From: CAYXAA01 sp964462985
Lineage (GTDB): Bacteria; Pseudomonadota; Alphaproteobacteria; Rhizobiales; Stappiaceae
Assembly (NCBI GenBank): GCA_964462985.1
Contig: CAYXAA010000047.1
Coordinates: forward strand, 1-29,334
Direction: 5' to 3'
DNA: 29,334 nt
Positions 1 through 7,649 of this stretch are shown one piece after another. The first letter of the stretch is position 1; each line of letters opens with the position of its first letter. The notes under the pieces were generated by a model, which was given only the letters and a program-made list of their open reading frames with translations, searched no databases and was not told the origin of the DNA. Both the position numbers and the translations under genes were made by a program.

Positions 1-514
1 TGTCGGAGAGAAACAGGACCTGGTCGTCCTCCAGTCCATCCGGAACAGCAATAGGACCAACGTCGGCAAACGGGACGCGGACATACTCAGCCTGTCCGCC
101 AGGGTACCCGCCCGTCAGGTGCGAGTAACCGAAAAGTCCGCTCATCTGATAGCCGTAGAGCGTTTCGGACGCATCCGCCTCGTCGACAGGATTGGAGTTG
201 TCGCAGGCGGAGTACTGTTGCTTGGAACAGTGAAAACACTTGCCGCAGGCGATCACGAAAGGCACAACCACCCGGTCGCCCTCCTTGAACGCGTTGACGC
301 CGCTGCCGAGTGCGACAACCTCGCCCATGAATTCGTGACCGAGGATATCGCCGGATTTCAGTCCGGGGATCATTGCATCGTAAAGATGAAGGTCGGATCC
401 GCAGATCGCGGTCGACGTCACCTTCAGGATCATGTCGCGCGGGTTGATGATGGTGGGGTCATCGACGGTCTCGACGCGCACGTCGTGCTTGCCGTGCCAG
501 GTCAGAGCTCGCAT
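1..514 (-). CDS. Zinc-dependent alcohol dehydrogenase, N-terminal 171 residues (gene runs off the window)
   Basis: This is the N-terminal part of a medium-chain zinc alcohol dehydrogenase of the glutathione-independent formaldehyde-dehydrogenase-like type, which oxidises alcohols or aldehydes with NAD(P). Read from the ATG at 512-514, it shows the catalytic-zinc Cys in AICGSD (Cys38) and the GHE motif (His60, Glu61). The four structural-zinc cysteines follow at about 90, 93, 96 and 104. The 3' end lies outside the window, so the cofactor-binding Rossmann domain is not visible. It starts 15 bases after the stop of the SRPBCC gene on the same strand and is probably co-transcribed with it from the EcfG-type site at 1224-1248. 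The substrate cannot be deduced. Confidence 0.9.
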   Translation of the reverse strand, partial: MRALTWHGKHDVRVETVDDPTIINPRDMILKVTSTAICGSDLHLYDAMIPGLKSGDILGHEFMGEVVALGSGVNAFKEGDRVVVPFVIACGKCFHCSKQQYSACDNSNPVDEADASETLYGYQMSGLFGYSHLTGGYPGGQAEYVRVPFADVGPIAVPDGLEDDQVLFLSD

Positions 515-529
515 ATGGGGCGTCCTTCA

Positions 530-1189
530 TCAGGCGGGAGAGTGAAGCGAACGCAGCGCAGAGACGGCAATCTCGCCGGTTTCCATCAACTGCTTGAAGC
601 GCTTGAGATCGCGGCGGGCCTGCAGCTGCGGTTCGCGCTGATAGAGCTTCGCCGCCAGCGCTCCGATCATACCGCCAGGCGGATCGTAGGCGATCGTGAG
701 ATCGACCTGGGTACCGCGCCCGGCGGGTGCGTCGCGAAACTCGACGCGGCCGCTGTTGCGGACCTCGGCATCTTCCTCGGACTCCCAGGCGATCACCTCG
801 TTCTGGCGATCTTCCGTTATACGCGTGGTAAACGAGACGGTCTGGCCAGCGGGTGCCTTGATCGTCCAGCGGGAGCGGTTGTCGTCGAGCCTTTCCACGG
901 TCTCAACGTTCTCCATAAACCGTGGAAACGCATCGAAGCTGCGCCAGGTCTGATAAAGCTCATGCCGCGGCCGGTCGATGGTTACGGTGCGTCCAACCAC
1001 CCGATGCTCGCGCCAACCGTGGCCATTGCGGCGGAACGCCTTCGCCGGCGCGTCCTGCGGCCCCGAGGCCCGCCGTCGTCCGACGACACGGCTTGCGACG
1101 GCGATCGCGAGCGCCCCAGCCGCAATGGCAAGAAGGCCGGTCCCAAGGCCGACGCCACCGGCGTGGGTCCCGTGATGTCGATGATGCAT
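530..1189 (-). CDS. Membrane-anchored SRPBCC (cyclase/dehydrase-like) protein
   Basis: This 219-residue protein has a His-rich start, one hydrophobic segment at about 13-37, an Arg-rich linker, and a START/Bet v1-like (SRPBCC, polyketide cyclase type) domain from about 68 to 190. Typical family text includes FDAFPRFMENVE, the WTIKAPAG strand and the RGTQVDLTIAYDPPGG stretch. The family binds hydrophobic ligands; the ligand here is unknown. The start is supported by GGAGG five bases before the ATG. A perfect EcfG-type promoter match (1224-1248) lies 35 bases upstream, so stress induction is likely. It is followed closely by the alcohol dehydrogenase. Confidence 0.88.
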   Translation of the reverse strand: MHHRHHGTHAGGVGLGTGLLAIAAGALAIAVASRVVGRRRASGPQDAPAKAFRRNGHGWREHRVVGRTVTIDRPRHELYQTWRSFDAFPRFMENVETVERLDDNRSRWTIKAPAGQTVSFTTRITEDRQNEVIAWESEEDAEVRNSGRVEFRDAPAGRGTQVDLTIAYDPPGGMIGALAAKLYQREPQLQARRDLKRFKQLMETGEIAVSALRSLHSPA

Positions 1190-1223
1190 GGCTGCCTCCG
1201 CGGTTCCCGTCGTACGGGCGCCG

Positions 1224-1248
1224 AACGCGCCAGGCTCAGGCTTGTTCC
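1224..1248 (-). promoter_or_regulatory. EcfG/RpoE2-type promoter, perfect match, for the SRPBCC-alcohol dehydrogenase pair
   Basis: On the minus strand the site reads GGAAC (1244-1248), 16 bases, then CGTT (1224-1227). The -10 element ends 35 bases before the ATG at 1189. Confidence 0.75.
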
Positions 1249-1324
1249 GCCGTATGCGATGCGATCCTTACGCATTCAAAAGATGGGCGCGTTCGAGGCC
1301 GGCAGCGGGGTTCCGCCGCGCTGG

Positions 1325-1642
1325 TCAGTTCCGCTTAGCAGCCACCTCTGGCGAAGCATCGGTAGTGAGGCGGCCAACCTCGGCGGCCACCTCGGAGAAC
1401 GCCGCAACAGGCTCTCCCCGCCGGTTCGCAATACGCAGGAAGCGCAACGGAAACAGAACCGCCTCGACATTGGCATCGCGCATGCCGCCGTGACGCACCG
1501 CATCGGACTTCGTGATTGCTTCAGCTTCCGCCAGCACCTGGTCGATCTCATCCGTGGTGGCGGCGCCCTTTTCGCGCATGAGCTTCGCGAGTGCCGTCAT
1601 CGCCATGAGCAGGCCTTCGATCTGCAGATTGGCTGTATTCAT
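1325..1642 (-). CDS. Small protein of unknown function, paralogue of the 17644-17937 gene
   Basis: I recognise no named family for this 105-residue protein. Its first 73 residues align without gaps to the protein encoded at 17644-17937, with about 28 identities by eye. Shared elements include MNT/MDT..LQ..GL at the start, an EID..L.E.EA segment, and a closing FP(L/V)R(F/Y)LR.AN motif. This supports the ATG at 1642 even though it lies 95 bases inside the MscS gene. An AGAGG-like ribosome site precedes it. It is predicted soluble and largely helical. It probably depends on the mscS transcript, as no separate promoter was seen. Confidence 0.8.
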   Translation of the reverse strand: MNTANLQIEGLLMAMTALAKLMREKGAATTDEIDQVLAEAEAITKSDAVRHGGMRDANVEAVLFPLRFLRIANRRGEPVAAFSEVAAEVGRLTTDASPEVAAKRN

Positions 1643-2729
1643 CGGCCTCTTCTCCCGGTCGGTATCCAGAATCCCGCAAGGTGCGAAATGAGCCGTCGAT
1701 CGTCACGTCGGAGCGGATCTTGGGCAGATGTCCTGGGTGTTTTTGCGAGACAAATCGTGCGAGCGCCTCGCGCAGTTCGCAGCGCAGATTGAAGGCATTC
1801 CCGGCACTCGTAGCACTGGCGAGCACGCGGATTTCCATGACCTGCTCCCGCAGGTCGGTTACCTGGACGGCGGACACGACCCCGTCCCAGTACTCCGACT
1901 GGTTGAGCACGTCCGCTACCGCGGCCCGGATCGCATCGACGCTTGCCGAATAATCAACGTAAATGAATATGGATCCTATCAGCGCCGCGTCCTCACGCGT
2001 CCAGTTCTGGAACGGTCGCTCCATGAAGTAGTTGAGCGGGACGATGAGCCGACGTTTGTCCCAGAGCCGGATGACGACGTAGGTGGAGGTAATCTCCTCC
2101 ACGTTGCCGAACTCGCCCTCGACGATGAGGGCGTCGTCTATACGAATCGGCTGTGTCAGCGCGAGCTGAATTCCGGCAAAAAGGTTCTTCAATAGCGGCT
2201 GCAATGCCAGACCGACCACAAGACCTGCCGCGCCGGCGGAGGCGAGCAGACTGACGCCGAACTGACGCACGCTCTCGAAGCTCATCAACACCGCAGCGGT
2301 AGCGACAATGACGATCAGGACTTCGGCGACCCGGCGCAGGATCCGCGACTGCGTGACAAACTTGCGGGCGATCAGGTTGTCGTCGACATCCAGCTTGTAC
2401 CGACGGAGATAAATGGTCGACCAGATGTGCAGTGCAGTCTGCGCCAGCCAGGCTGCGAGAACGATGATCCCGATCAACAGGATATGGCGCACCGTACTGG
2501 CCTGCGATGCACTGAGCGGCGCGAGACGGGTAGCCACAGCAATGAAACCGACGGCAAGTGCGAGCCCCGCAGGTCGCCGCGCTCGCGAAACAAGCGAGCG
2601 CCATTGCAGATCGCGTCCGGAAACGAGCCGCTCAAGGACGGGATAGAGCAGCCGGTGAACGAGATAGGCGAGCAGAAGCGCCCCCGCCAGAATGAGAACT
2701 GCTTCCACCCAATTCGGAAAGATGATCAT
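1548..2729 (-). CDS. MscS-family mechanosensitive ion channel
   Basis: This is an inner-membrane channel of the MscS superfamily, which releases solutes on hypo-osmotic shock. The 393-residue protein has hydrophobic segments at about 8-28, 53-70, 82-103, 134-151 and 156-177. The last is the Gly/Ala-rich pore helix (SLLASAGAAGLVVGLALQ). It runs into the MscS beta domain at about 190-245 (GNVEEITSTYVVIRLWDKRRL) and an alpha/beta C-terminal region. GGGAG lies about five bases before the ATG. The final ~31 codons overlap the next gene in another frame. They read like low-complexity overlap sequence, so the true family end may be near residue 360. I found no good EcfG-type site upstream. Confidence 0.93.
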   Translation of the reverse strand: MIIFPNWVEAVLILAGALLLAYLVHRLLYPVLERLVSGRDLQWRSLVSRARRPAGLALAVGFIAVATRLAPLSASQASTVRHILLIGIIVLAAWLAQTALHIWSTIYLRRYKLDVDDNLIARKFVTQSRILRRVAEVLIVIVATAAVLMSFESVRQFGVSLLASAGAAGLVVGLALQPLLKNLFAGIQLALTQPIRIDDALIVEGEFGNVEEITSTYVVIRLWDKRRLIVPLNYFMERPFQNWTREDAALIGSIFIYVDYSASVDAIRAAVADVLNQSEYWDGVVSAVQVTDLREQVMEIRVLASATSAGNAFNLRCELREALARFVSQKHPGHLPKIRSDVTIDGSFRTLRDSGYRPGEEADEYSQSADRRPAHGDDGTREAHARKGRRHHG

Positions 2730-2840
2730 CAGACTCCCGTCTCATCAGGCAACACCGACCGCCCCCATCACCCGGGATAGGAACGGCCTTCGAAGTTTTC
2801 GCTATGTTGCCCGTCGAATGCGTCGAGCTCCGGGCAGCTC

Positions 2841-3644
2841 CTAGCCGTAGGGTAATGTGCCGAGAGAGGAGTAGTATTCGTTCAGACCGTCGAGCGCTGC
2901 CATTTCGTCGTCCGTCAATGCGAAATCGAAGACGTCGAGATTTTCCTGCAGGTGGTCTGGCCGGTTCGCCTTTGGCAGCGGAATGGTGCCGAGTTGGAGG
3001 TTCCAGCGTATCAGAACCTGTGCAGGTGTTTGATGGTGCCGGTCGGCGATTTCCATAAGCATGGGGTCTTCAAGACGGGTGGCACGGGTCAGCGGGCTGT
3101 AGGCCTGGAGGACCATCCCGTGGGTCCGGGCGTACTTCAGCAGATCCTGACTGTGGCCGAACGGGCTCCACTCAACCTGGTTGACCACCGGCATTTCACC
3201 GGTCGCCTGAGCCAGTTCATCGATCTGCTCGGCGGAATAGTTGCTGACACCGATGTCGCGGACAAGGCCATCGTCACGCGCACGCATCAACCCGCGCCAG
3301 AGTTCGGCGCCGACGCCGTTCTGCGGCGGGCGATGAATCAGAACCAGATCCGCATAGTCGAATTCCAGCTCACGGAGATTGACCATTACCGCCTCATAGG
3401 CGTTGTCAGTCTCTTCGACTTTGGTCACGAGATATAGTGACTGGCGACCTACCCCGCTTTCCCTGACACCCCGGCCGATACCCTGCTGTGTGCCGTAATC
3501 ACCGGAGGTGTCGATCATTGAATACCCGAGTTCCAGAGCTTCGGCGATCGTCGTTGCGGTGCTGCGCGTCAATTGCCAGGTGCCGAGGCCCAACACCGGC
3601 ATGCGGTTGCCGCTGCGAAGGGGGATGGTAGTCCGAGGCGTCAT
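2841..3644 (-). CDS. Aldo/keto reductase
   Basis: This is an NADPH-dependent aldo/keto reductase, a TIM-barrel enzyme that reduces aldehydes and ketones. The 267-residue protein starts at MTPRTT. The longer frame upstream has no ribosome site and no family similarity. The catalytic tetrad is visible as Asp45 and Tyr50 (DTSGDYG), Lys75 (LVTKVEE) and His104 (LVLIHRPP). The signatures VLGLGTWQL and GVSNYSAEQI are also present. The physiological substrate is unknown; detoxification of stress-derived carbonyls is an inference from the EcfG-type site at 3700-3724. It stands alone, 111 bases from mscS and 173 bases from the holin-like gene. Confidence 0.93.
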   Translation of the reverse strand: MTPRTTIPLRSGNRMPVLGLGTWQLTRSTATTIAEALELGYSMIDTSGDYGTQQGIGRGVRESGVGRQSLYLVTKVEETDNAYEAVMVNLRELEFDYADLVLIHRPPQNGVGAELWRGLMRARDDGLVRDIGVSNYSAEQIDELAQATGEMPVVNQVEWSPFGHSQDLLKYARTHGMVLQAYSPLTRATRLEDPMLMEIADRHHQTPAQVLIRWNLQLGTIPLPKANRPDHLQENLDVFDFALTDDEMAALDGLNEYYSSLGTLPYG

Positions 3645-3699
3645 CTTCGGAACTTCCGCTCTAGATGCTGTCTGAGAAATGCTGCTGCGTTTCTCCACG

Positions 3700-3724
3700 A
3701 ACCGACCATCACCGGACTTGTTCC
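3700..3724 (-). promoter_or_regulatory. EcfG/RpoE2-type promoter for the aldo/keto reductase
   Basis: On the minus strand the site reads GGAAC (3720-3724), 16 bases, then GGTT (3700-3703). It ends 56 bases before the ATG at 3644. Confidence 0.6.
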
Positions 3725-3817
3725 GGTGGCAGTCGACCCGTAGGCGGCCTGCTTGGGTGTAGAACGACGGATGCTTCAAACCACAGGGCCCAAAGAGGAG
3801 GGCCATGCACAGACGCT

Positions 3818-4228
3818 TCAGCGACGCCTCGAGCCAAGCAGAACGCCGAGTGCGAGCGCACCCAGGATGAGCGAGTAGCCGTTGACGTTCTGCCCAAGCC
3901 TTTTGCCGAATGCTTCCATATCACTGGTCAAGGACGCTGATGCCGTCTTGCTGCCCACCGCCGCCGCCGGTGGGCGACGGATAAGCAAAAGGAGCAGTAT
4001 TGAGACGAGCAGCAGCACACCGGCAATGCACAGGCCGGCCAGAGGTGGCGCCATGACAGTGGCAAGCCAAAGAAAGGCAGCGATTGCGGCGAACACAACG
4101 GCGATGGCGAGAAAGAACAGCGCCACGACGGCCAGCGCGACGCTCCGGATTGCCCGGCGCGCCGCATGACTGGCTCTCGTCCCGGCAAGGTTCGCCAGGC
4201 TATAAAACATCATCGCTCTGCGTAGCAT
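3818..4228 (-). CDS. Small integral membrane protein, phage-holin-superfamily-like
   Basis: This 136-residue protein has a basic N-terminus, two adjacent hydrophobic helices at about 28-58 and 60-84, a polar stretch, and a third hydrophobic segment at about 117-132 ending in RRR. The layout resembles the holin-X/DUF1469-type proteins often encoded beside DUF883 proteins; that family link is inference. Its ATG overlaps the stop codon of the DUF883 gene (ATGA at 4225-4228 on the minus strand), so the two are translationally coupled and probably act together at the inner membrane. No enzymatic motif is visible, and lysis is not implied. Confidence 0.82.
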   Translation of the reverse strand: MLRRAMMFYSLANLAGTRASHAARRAIRSVALAVVALFFLAIAVVFAAIAAFLWLATVMAPPLAGLCIAGVLLLVSILLLLLIRRPPAAAVGSKTASASLTSDMEAFGKRLGQNVNGYSLILGALALGVLLGSRRR

Positions 4229-4725
4229 CAGCGCCGACGCGAGGTAAGGCCGATCAGAAATCCGACGCCGAGCGCAATGAACAGGGCCGCTATCGGATTA
4301 CGGTTGATCGCAGCTTCCGCATCGCGGGCGAGTGCCCCGGCGGTGTCAGAAGCCTGTCGTGCAGCCCGTGCGCCCTGGGTGCTGAGATCGTCTGTAATCT
4401 GCCGGGCGCGCCGGGCAACGTCGTCCATTTGCGCCATGGCGCGCTCGCGTCCTTCGCTTACACCGGCCTTTGCCAGGCCCTGCAGAGCAGCACTGACGGC
4501 GCCCATCTCGTCGCGCAGTCGCTGCAGATGTTCAGTAACCTGATCCCAGTTCTCCGACGCGGCCGACTCCCGCTCCCGCGTCGAAGCCGGCGCCCCATTT
4601 CCGTTCCCTTCGGTGCTGGTTTTGCGGGGGCTCATGTCCTGACCTTCCTTTCCGAGTGGTTCCGTGCCGTTGCGAGAATAGGTCTGGCTTTCGGGCGACA
4701 CTCGTGCATCCGGCTTTATTGCCAT
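4228..4725 (-). CDS. DUF883 (ElaB/YqjD/YgaM-like) membrane-anchored protein
   Basis: The 165-residue product has a polar N-terminus, a long amphipathic helical region (EHLQRLRDEMGAVSAAL onward), and a C-terminal hydrophobic anchor preceded by NRNPIAA and ending SRRR. This is the ElaB/YqjD layout; E. coli members are stress- or stationary-phase-induced inner-membrane proteins that bind ribosomes. Two starts each have a ribosome site: ATG 4725 (GGAGGGGAG, then about five bases) and ATG 4635 (AAGGAAGG, then about seven bases), giving 165 or 135 residues. I list the longer. A perfect EcfG-type site lies 64 bases upstream. It forms an operon with the holin-like gene. Confidence 0.85.
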   Translation of the reverse strand: MAIKPDARVSPESQTYSRNGTEPLGKEGQDMSPRKTSTEGNGNGAPASTRERESAASENWDQVTEHLQRLRDEMGAVSAALQGLAKAGVSEGRERAMAQMDDVARRARQITDDLSTQGARAARQASDTAGALARDAEAAINRNPIAALFIALGVGFLIGLTSRRR

Positions 4726-4788
4726 TGGTCTCCCCTCCAGGCGATCGGAATGCCCGCAGCAGGAACCGTGCCGCGGCATCTCGTCGTC

Positions 4789-4813
4789 AACGCAGCGTCT
4801 CAAGGATTGTTCC
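4789..4813 (-). promoter_or_regulatory. EcfG/RpoE2-type promoter, perfect match, for the DUF883-holin-like operon
   Basis: On the minus strand the site reads GGAAC (4809-4813), 16 bases, then CGTT (4789-4792), with 64 bases to the ATG at 4725. Confidence 0.75.
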
Positions 4814-4839
4814 AGAAGAAGCAGGAATTTTCCCGGGGG

Positions 4840-5712
4840 CTACAGCATCGGCCGCCCCCCAGTCACCTCAACCAGAGCCCCCGTCGTGTAACTCGATTCA
4901 TCCGAGGCCAGAAGCACATAGGTTGCCGCAAGCTCCGCCGGCTGCCCGGGACGGCCAAGTGGCGTATTCTTGCCGAAGCTTTTGACTTTTTCCTCCGGCA
5001 TCGTTGACGGGATCAGCGGCGTCCAGATCGGCCCCGGCGCGACGGCATTGACCCGGATGCCCCGCTCCGCGACGAAGCCGGCAAGCCCTGCCGTGAAATT
5101 GGCGATCGCCCCCTTGGTGGTGGCATAGGCGAGCAACATCGGATTGGGGCTGGTCGCGTTGATCGAGGACGTGTTGATGATCGCTGCGCCTGGTTGCATG
5201 TGCTTGATTGCCTCCTGGCACAGGTAGAACATCGCATGGACGTTGGTGCGAAACGTGGCGTTCCACTCCTCGGAACTGATGTCCTCGATCTTGTCGAAGC
5301 TCGCCTGATGCGCGGCATTATTGACAAGAATGTCGATACGCCCGTACGCGTCGATCGTCCGAGACACGAGCGAGCGGGCATGAGCCTCGTCAGCGATGTC
5401 GCCCGGGAGCAGCGTCGCCTTGCGACCGGCGTCCTCGATCCATCGAGCCGTCTCGCGGGCGTCATCGTCCTCGCAGAGGTAGGAGATGGCAACATCCGCC
5501 CCTTCGCGAGCGAAGGCAATTGCCACCGCACGGCCGATACCGGAATCGGCGCCGGTAATCAGGGCGACCCGATCTTTCAGGCGTCCGCTGCCGCGATAAC
5601 TTTGTTCACCATGGTCGGGCGTCGGATCCATGACGCTGGTGATGCCGGGCATCTCCTGCTGCTGTTCGGGAAAAGGCGGCGTGTGATACGAGTGCTGCGG
5701 ATGCTGTGCCAT
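4840..5712 (-). CDS. SDR-family oxidoreductase (general-stress-protein-39-like)
   Basis: This is a short-chain dehydrogenase/reductase of 290 residues with an N-terminal extension of about 45 polar, Pro/His/Gln-rich residues. That extension is typical of the YdaD/YhdF stress subgroup. The cofactor motif TGADSGIG is at 53-60, followed by the NNAA motif (131-134), Ser182/183 in NTSSIN, and the catalytic Tyr196/Lys200 pair (YATTK). The PGPIWTPLIP loop follows. AGGAGG lies six bases before the ATG. An EcfG-type site ends 27 bases upstream. The substrate is unknown. It is probably monocistronic. Confidence 0.94.
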   Translation of the reverse strand: MAQHPQHSYHTPPFPEQQQEMPGITSVMDPTPDHGEQSYRGSGRLKDRVALITGADSGIGRAVAIAFAREGADVAISYLCEDDDARETARWIEDAGRKATLLPGDIADEAHARSLVSRTIDAYGRIDILVNNAAHQASFDKIEDISSEEWNATFRTNVHAMFYLCQEAIKHMQPGAAIINTSSINATSPNPMLLAYATTKGAIANFTAGLAGFVAERGIRVNAVAPGPIWTPLIPSTMPEEKVKSFGKNTPLGRPGQPAELAATYVLLASDESSYTTGALVEVTGGRPML

Positions 5713-5738
5713 GCGGGCCTCCTGTCTGTGGCGCTGAA

Positions 5739-5763
5739 AACACGAGGAGGGCCCACTTGTTCC
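5739..5763 (-). promoter_or_regulatory. EcfG/RpoE2-type promoter for the SDR gene
   Basis: On the minus strand the site reads GGAAC (5759-5763), 16 bases, then TGTT (5739-5742), with 27 bases to the ATG at 5712. Confidence 0.6.
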
Positions 5764-5797
5764 AGTGCCAACGCAATGCGCACCGGAAAATGCGGCC

Positions 5798-6280
5798 TCA
5801 GGGATCGCTGTAGCCCTTAGCTTCTAGGCTGAGCATGTATTCGGCTGGATCGTTGGAGAACAGGAGACCTCCTCGCTGCTCGGATCGGGAGGGCAGGTAA
5901 TCGAACGTAGCCACGCTGGTCTCGACGGACGCGTCCCCCCGCTTGAGCGTGCCTTCAACAAGCACGGTTGCCGCGGTGACATCGCCGCGATTGGTGACAC
6001 GAAACCGCACCAGATAGCGGCTTCCCACCCGCTCGGTTTGGAGCTGCTCGGCTTGAAAATCGGCGAACGCGACATCCTGGTCCAGCGCCTCATAAAGAAG
6101 CAGACCAAGCATAGCGAGCACCAGTACGGCCGAGACCGCTGCGAAGATCCACTCGACAGCTCCCGGCTGTGAGGTCTGCTCTTGATCCGTCTCGCTCCGC
6201 TCGTTCCTGCTGTCGAGTTCGCTGCGCGGCCGAGCTCCGGCGGGGCCTTTCGTGTTGGTTTGTTGGGATGCGGCGTCCAT
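5798..6280 (-). CDS. TIGR02588-family protein, single-pass membrane
   Basis: This 160-residue protein has a polar first 41 residues, one transmembrane segment at about 42-65 (VEWIFAAVSAVLVLAMLGLLL), and an outward-facing domain of roughly 90 residues. The domain reads as beta-strand-rich (RYLVRFRVTNRGDVTAATVLVEG), like a small immunoglobulin-type fold. It matches my recollection of TIGR02588, the constant neighbour of TIGR02587; both are of unknown function. GAGGAAAG precedes the ATG, and the upstream TIGR02587 gene ends nine bases away, so the two are co-transcribed. A joint membrane complex is inferred only from gene order. Confidence 0.85.
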   Translation of the reverse strand: MDAASQQTNTKGPAGARPRSELDSRNERSETDQEQTSQPGAVEWIFAAVSAVLVLAMLGLLLYEALDQDVAFADFQAEQLQTERVGSRYLVRFRVTNRGDVTAATVLVEGTLKRGDASVETSVATFDYLPSRSEQRGGLLFSNDPAEYMLSLEAKGYSDP

Positions 6281-6289
6281 GGACTTTCC

Positions 6290-7120
6290 TCAAATAATGA
6301 GGCGCGCGGCCGCCGCGCCGATGGACGACGGGAAGGCTAGAACGGTCACGGCCATCACCACCTGCTCAATCGAAACACCATCTGTGCGGCCGAACGTCCA
6401 AAGCACGTAAAGGCTGATCAAGGCCGCTACCGCGTAGCCGACCACGGTGAAGCGAAGAACGGCGCTCCACCAGGGCGTACCCTCCGGCAGGGACGGCTCG
6501 CCGCGAAACTCCATCGCATAGATGAAGCCGTGCATGAGCAGAAGCGAAACGAGCATCAGTGCAATCGCGTGCCACTCGCTCATCTTGTAGGAGATGAGCA
6601 CCATCTCCTCTGTCGGTGCCATGTTGAGACCGAGAAACAGAGCACCGACGGCCATGAGGAAAACCTGACTGAGGTAACTGGCATCCTCGGAGCGTTCCTC
6701 GGGTTTGCTTTCATGGGCACCAAGCTGGCTGCGTCCGAGCAGCGCACCGACGCTGGCCGGCACCGTCTGGATGGCGACCTTGCCCACAAGCTCATCAGCC
6801 GGCATGCCGGGTGCCAAGAGACCAAAGAGCGTAAGCACCACGGCAGATGTAACAATGCCGATGCCCATTGCGATCAGCGCGTCGCGCACGTCGTCGCGCC
6901 ATCGAACGGTCTCCTCGAAGCCGGAATAGTGCGACAGTCCTATGAGCAGCGGCATGGCGAGGGCGACAAGCAGGAATAAACGCAACCGGTCGGCATGAAA
7001 GCCGAGCCACCACATCTCCATGGTCATCAGCATCGGCAGAGAGAATATGAGCGCACCGCCAGCAGCTCGGCTCAGCCCCTTGGCAACATCCACCGATCCA
7101 ACCTGGCCAGCCTTGGTCAT
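6290..7120 (-). CDS. TIGR02587-family integral membrane protein
   Basis: This polytopic membrane protein of 276 residues has about seven or eight hydrophobic segments. It opens with a soluble stretch and the AAGGALIFSLPMLMTMEMWW segment. The Met/Trp-rich first helix and the MAPTEEMVLISYKMSEWHAI stretch match my memory of TIGR02587, whose function is undescribed. It is immediately followed by the TIGR02588 partner. No EcfG-type site lies in the short gap upstream (7121-7183). It may share the transcript of the tail-anchored gene that ends at 7184. Confidence 0.85.
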   Translation of the reverse strand: MTKAGQVGSVDVAKGLSRAAGGALIFSLPMLMTMEMWWLGFHADRLRLFLLVALAMPLLIGLSHYSGFEETVRWRDDVRDALIAMGIGIVTSAVVLTLFGLLAPGMPADELVGKVAIQTVPASVGALLGRSQLGAHESKPEERSEDASYLSQVFLMAVGALFLGLNMAPTEEMVLISYKMSEWHAIALMLVSLLLMHGFIYAMEFRGEPSLPEGTPWWSAVLRFTVVGYAVAALISLYVLWTFGRTDGVSIEQVVMAVTVLAFPSSIGAAAARLII

Positions 7121-7183
7121 TGCACGGTTCGCCCATTCAATGCGCGTGCCATGCCCCCCACGTCGGCGACATACGAGGCCCGC

Positions 7184-7522
7184 TTATGCCAGCCACAGCG
7201 TGATCAGAACGATTGTCGCGAAGGCCGCCAGGACCAGTGCCGTGGTAACAAGCGCGCTCATGCGACGTGGCTTTGCCACCTCATGAAAGGACCGCATGGC
7301 ATCGGCGTTGCTGCCGGCCCAATCGGATCGATCCGGGCGGAATTGATCGATAACTGTATCCTCGGCCATGCGGCCGTCCATAGGTGCGCCAGCGGCCTCC
7401 GCATCGGTCTCCAAAGGTGCAGCAGCCGGGTCGAAGCCCGGCTTCTTGTCGCCCGACAGGCCCTGCTGGATGTCGCCGCGCACCTGCGCTGGCGTAGCCC
7501 GCGGCGCTGATTTCTTCGCCAT
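7184..7522 (-). CDS. Small C-terminally anchored membrane protein, unknown function
   Basis: I recognise no family for this protein. From the ATG at 7522 it is 112 residues: a Lys-rich start (MAKKSAPRA), a long acidic, probably disordered middle containing GDIQQGLSGDK and DQFRPDRSDW, then one hydrophobic segment at about 89-112 running to the very C-terminus. This suggests a tail-anchored protein with a cytoplasmic domain. The start at 7522 is preferred because GGGA lies about nine bases upstream; an ATG at 7531 is too close to it. Two EcfG-type sites lie upstream (7560-7584 and 7652-7676). TIGR02587 follows 63 bases downstream. Confidence 0.78.
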   Translation of the reverse strand: MAKKSAPRATPAQVRGDIQQGLSGDKKPGFDPAAAPLETDAEAAGAPMDGRMAEDTVIDQFRPDRSDWAGSNADAMRSFHEVAKPRRMSALVTTALVLAAFATIVLITLWLA

Positions 7523-7559
7523 ATCCGGCATTTCCCGTTTCTTGCAGAGTGAAAAGAAG

Positions 7560-7584
7560 AACCAACCGGCGGCAGCATTGTTCC
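7560..7584 (-). promoter_or_regulatory. EcfG/RpoE2-type promoter, proximal, for the 7184-7522 gene
   Basis: On the minus strand the site reads GGAAC (7580-7584), 16 bases, then GGTT (7560-7563), with 38 bases to the ATG at 7522. Confidence 0.6.
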
Positions 7585-7649
7585 GGCTCCGTGCGTCTGC
7601 CGAGGAAACCAATGGCTAGAAGTCTCCCTGCTCGGTTCGACGGCGCCTA

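Noticed and set aside
119..1792. Open frame of 557 codons on the plus strand
   Set aside because: It lies antisense to the alcohol dehydrogenase, SRPBCC protein, the small paralogue gene and the end of mscS, all of which show family motifs or a paralogue. The long frame is a by-product of high GC content.
3645..3806. N-terminal extension of the aldo/keto reductase to an ATG at 3806
   Set aside because: The 54 extra residues have no family similarity or ribosome site, and the EcfG-type promoter at 3700-3724 lies inside them.
3818..4228. Holin-like protein as evidence of a prophage or lysis cassette
   Set aside because: There is no phage gene nearby. It is translationally coupled to a DUF883 gene under a stress-type promoter, which fits a host envelope role.
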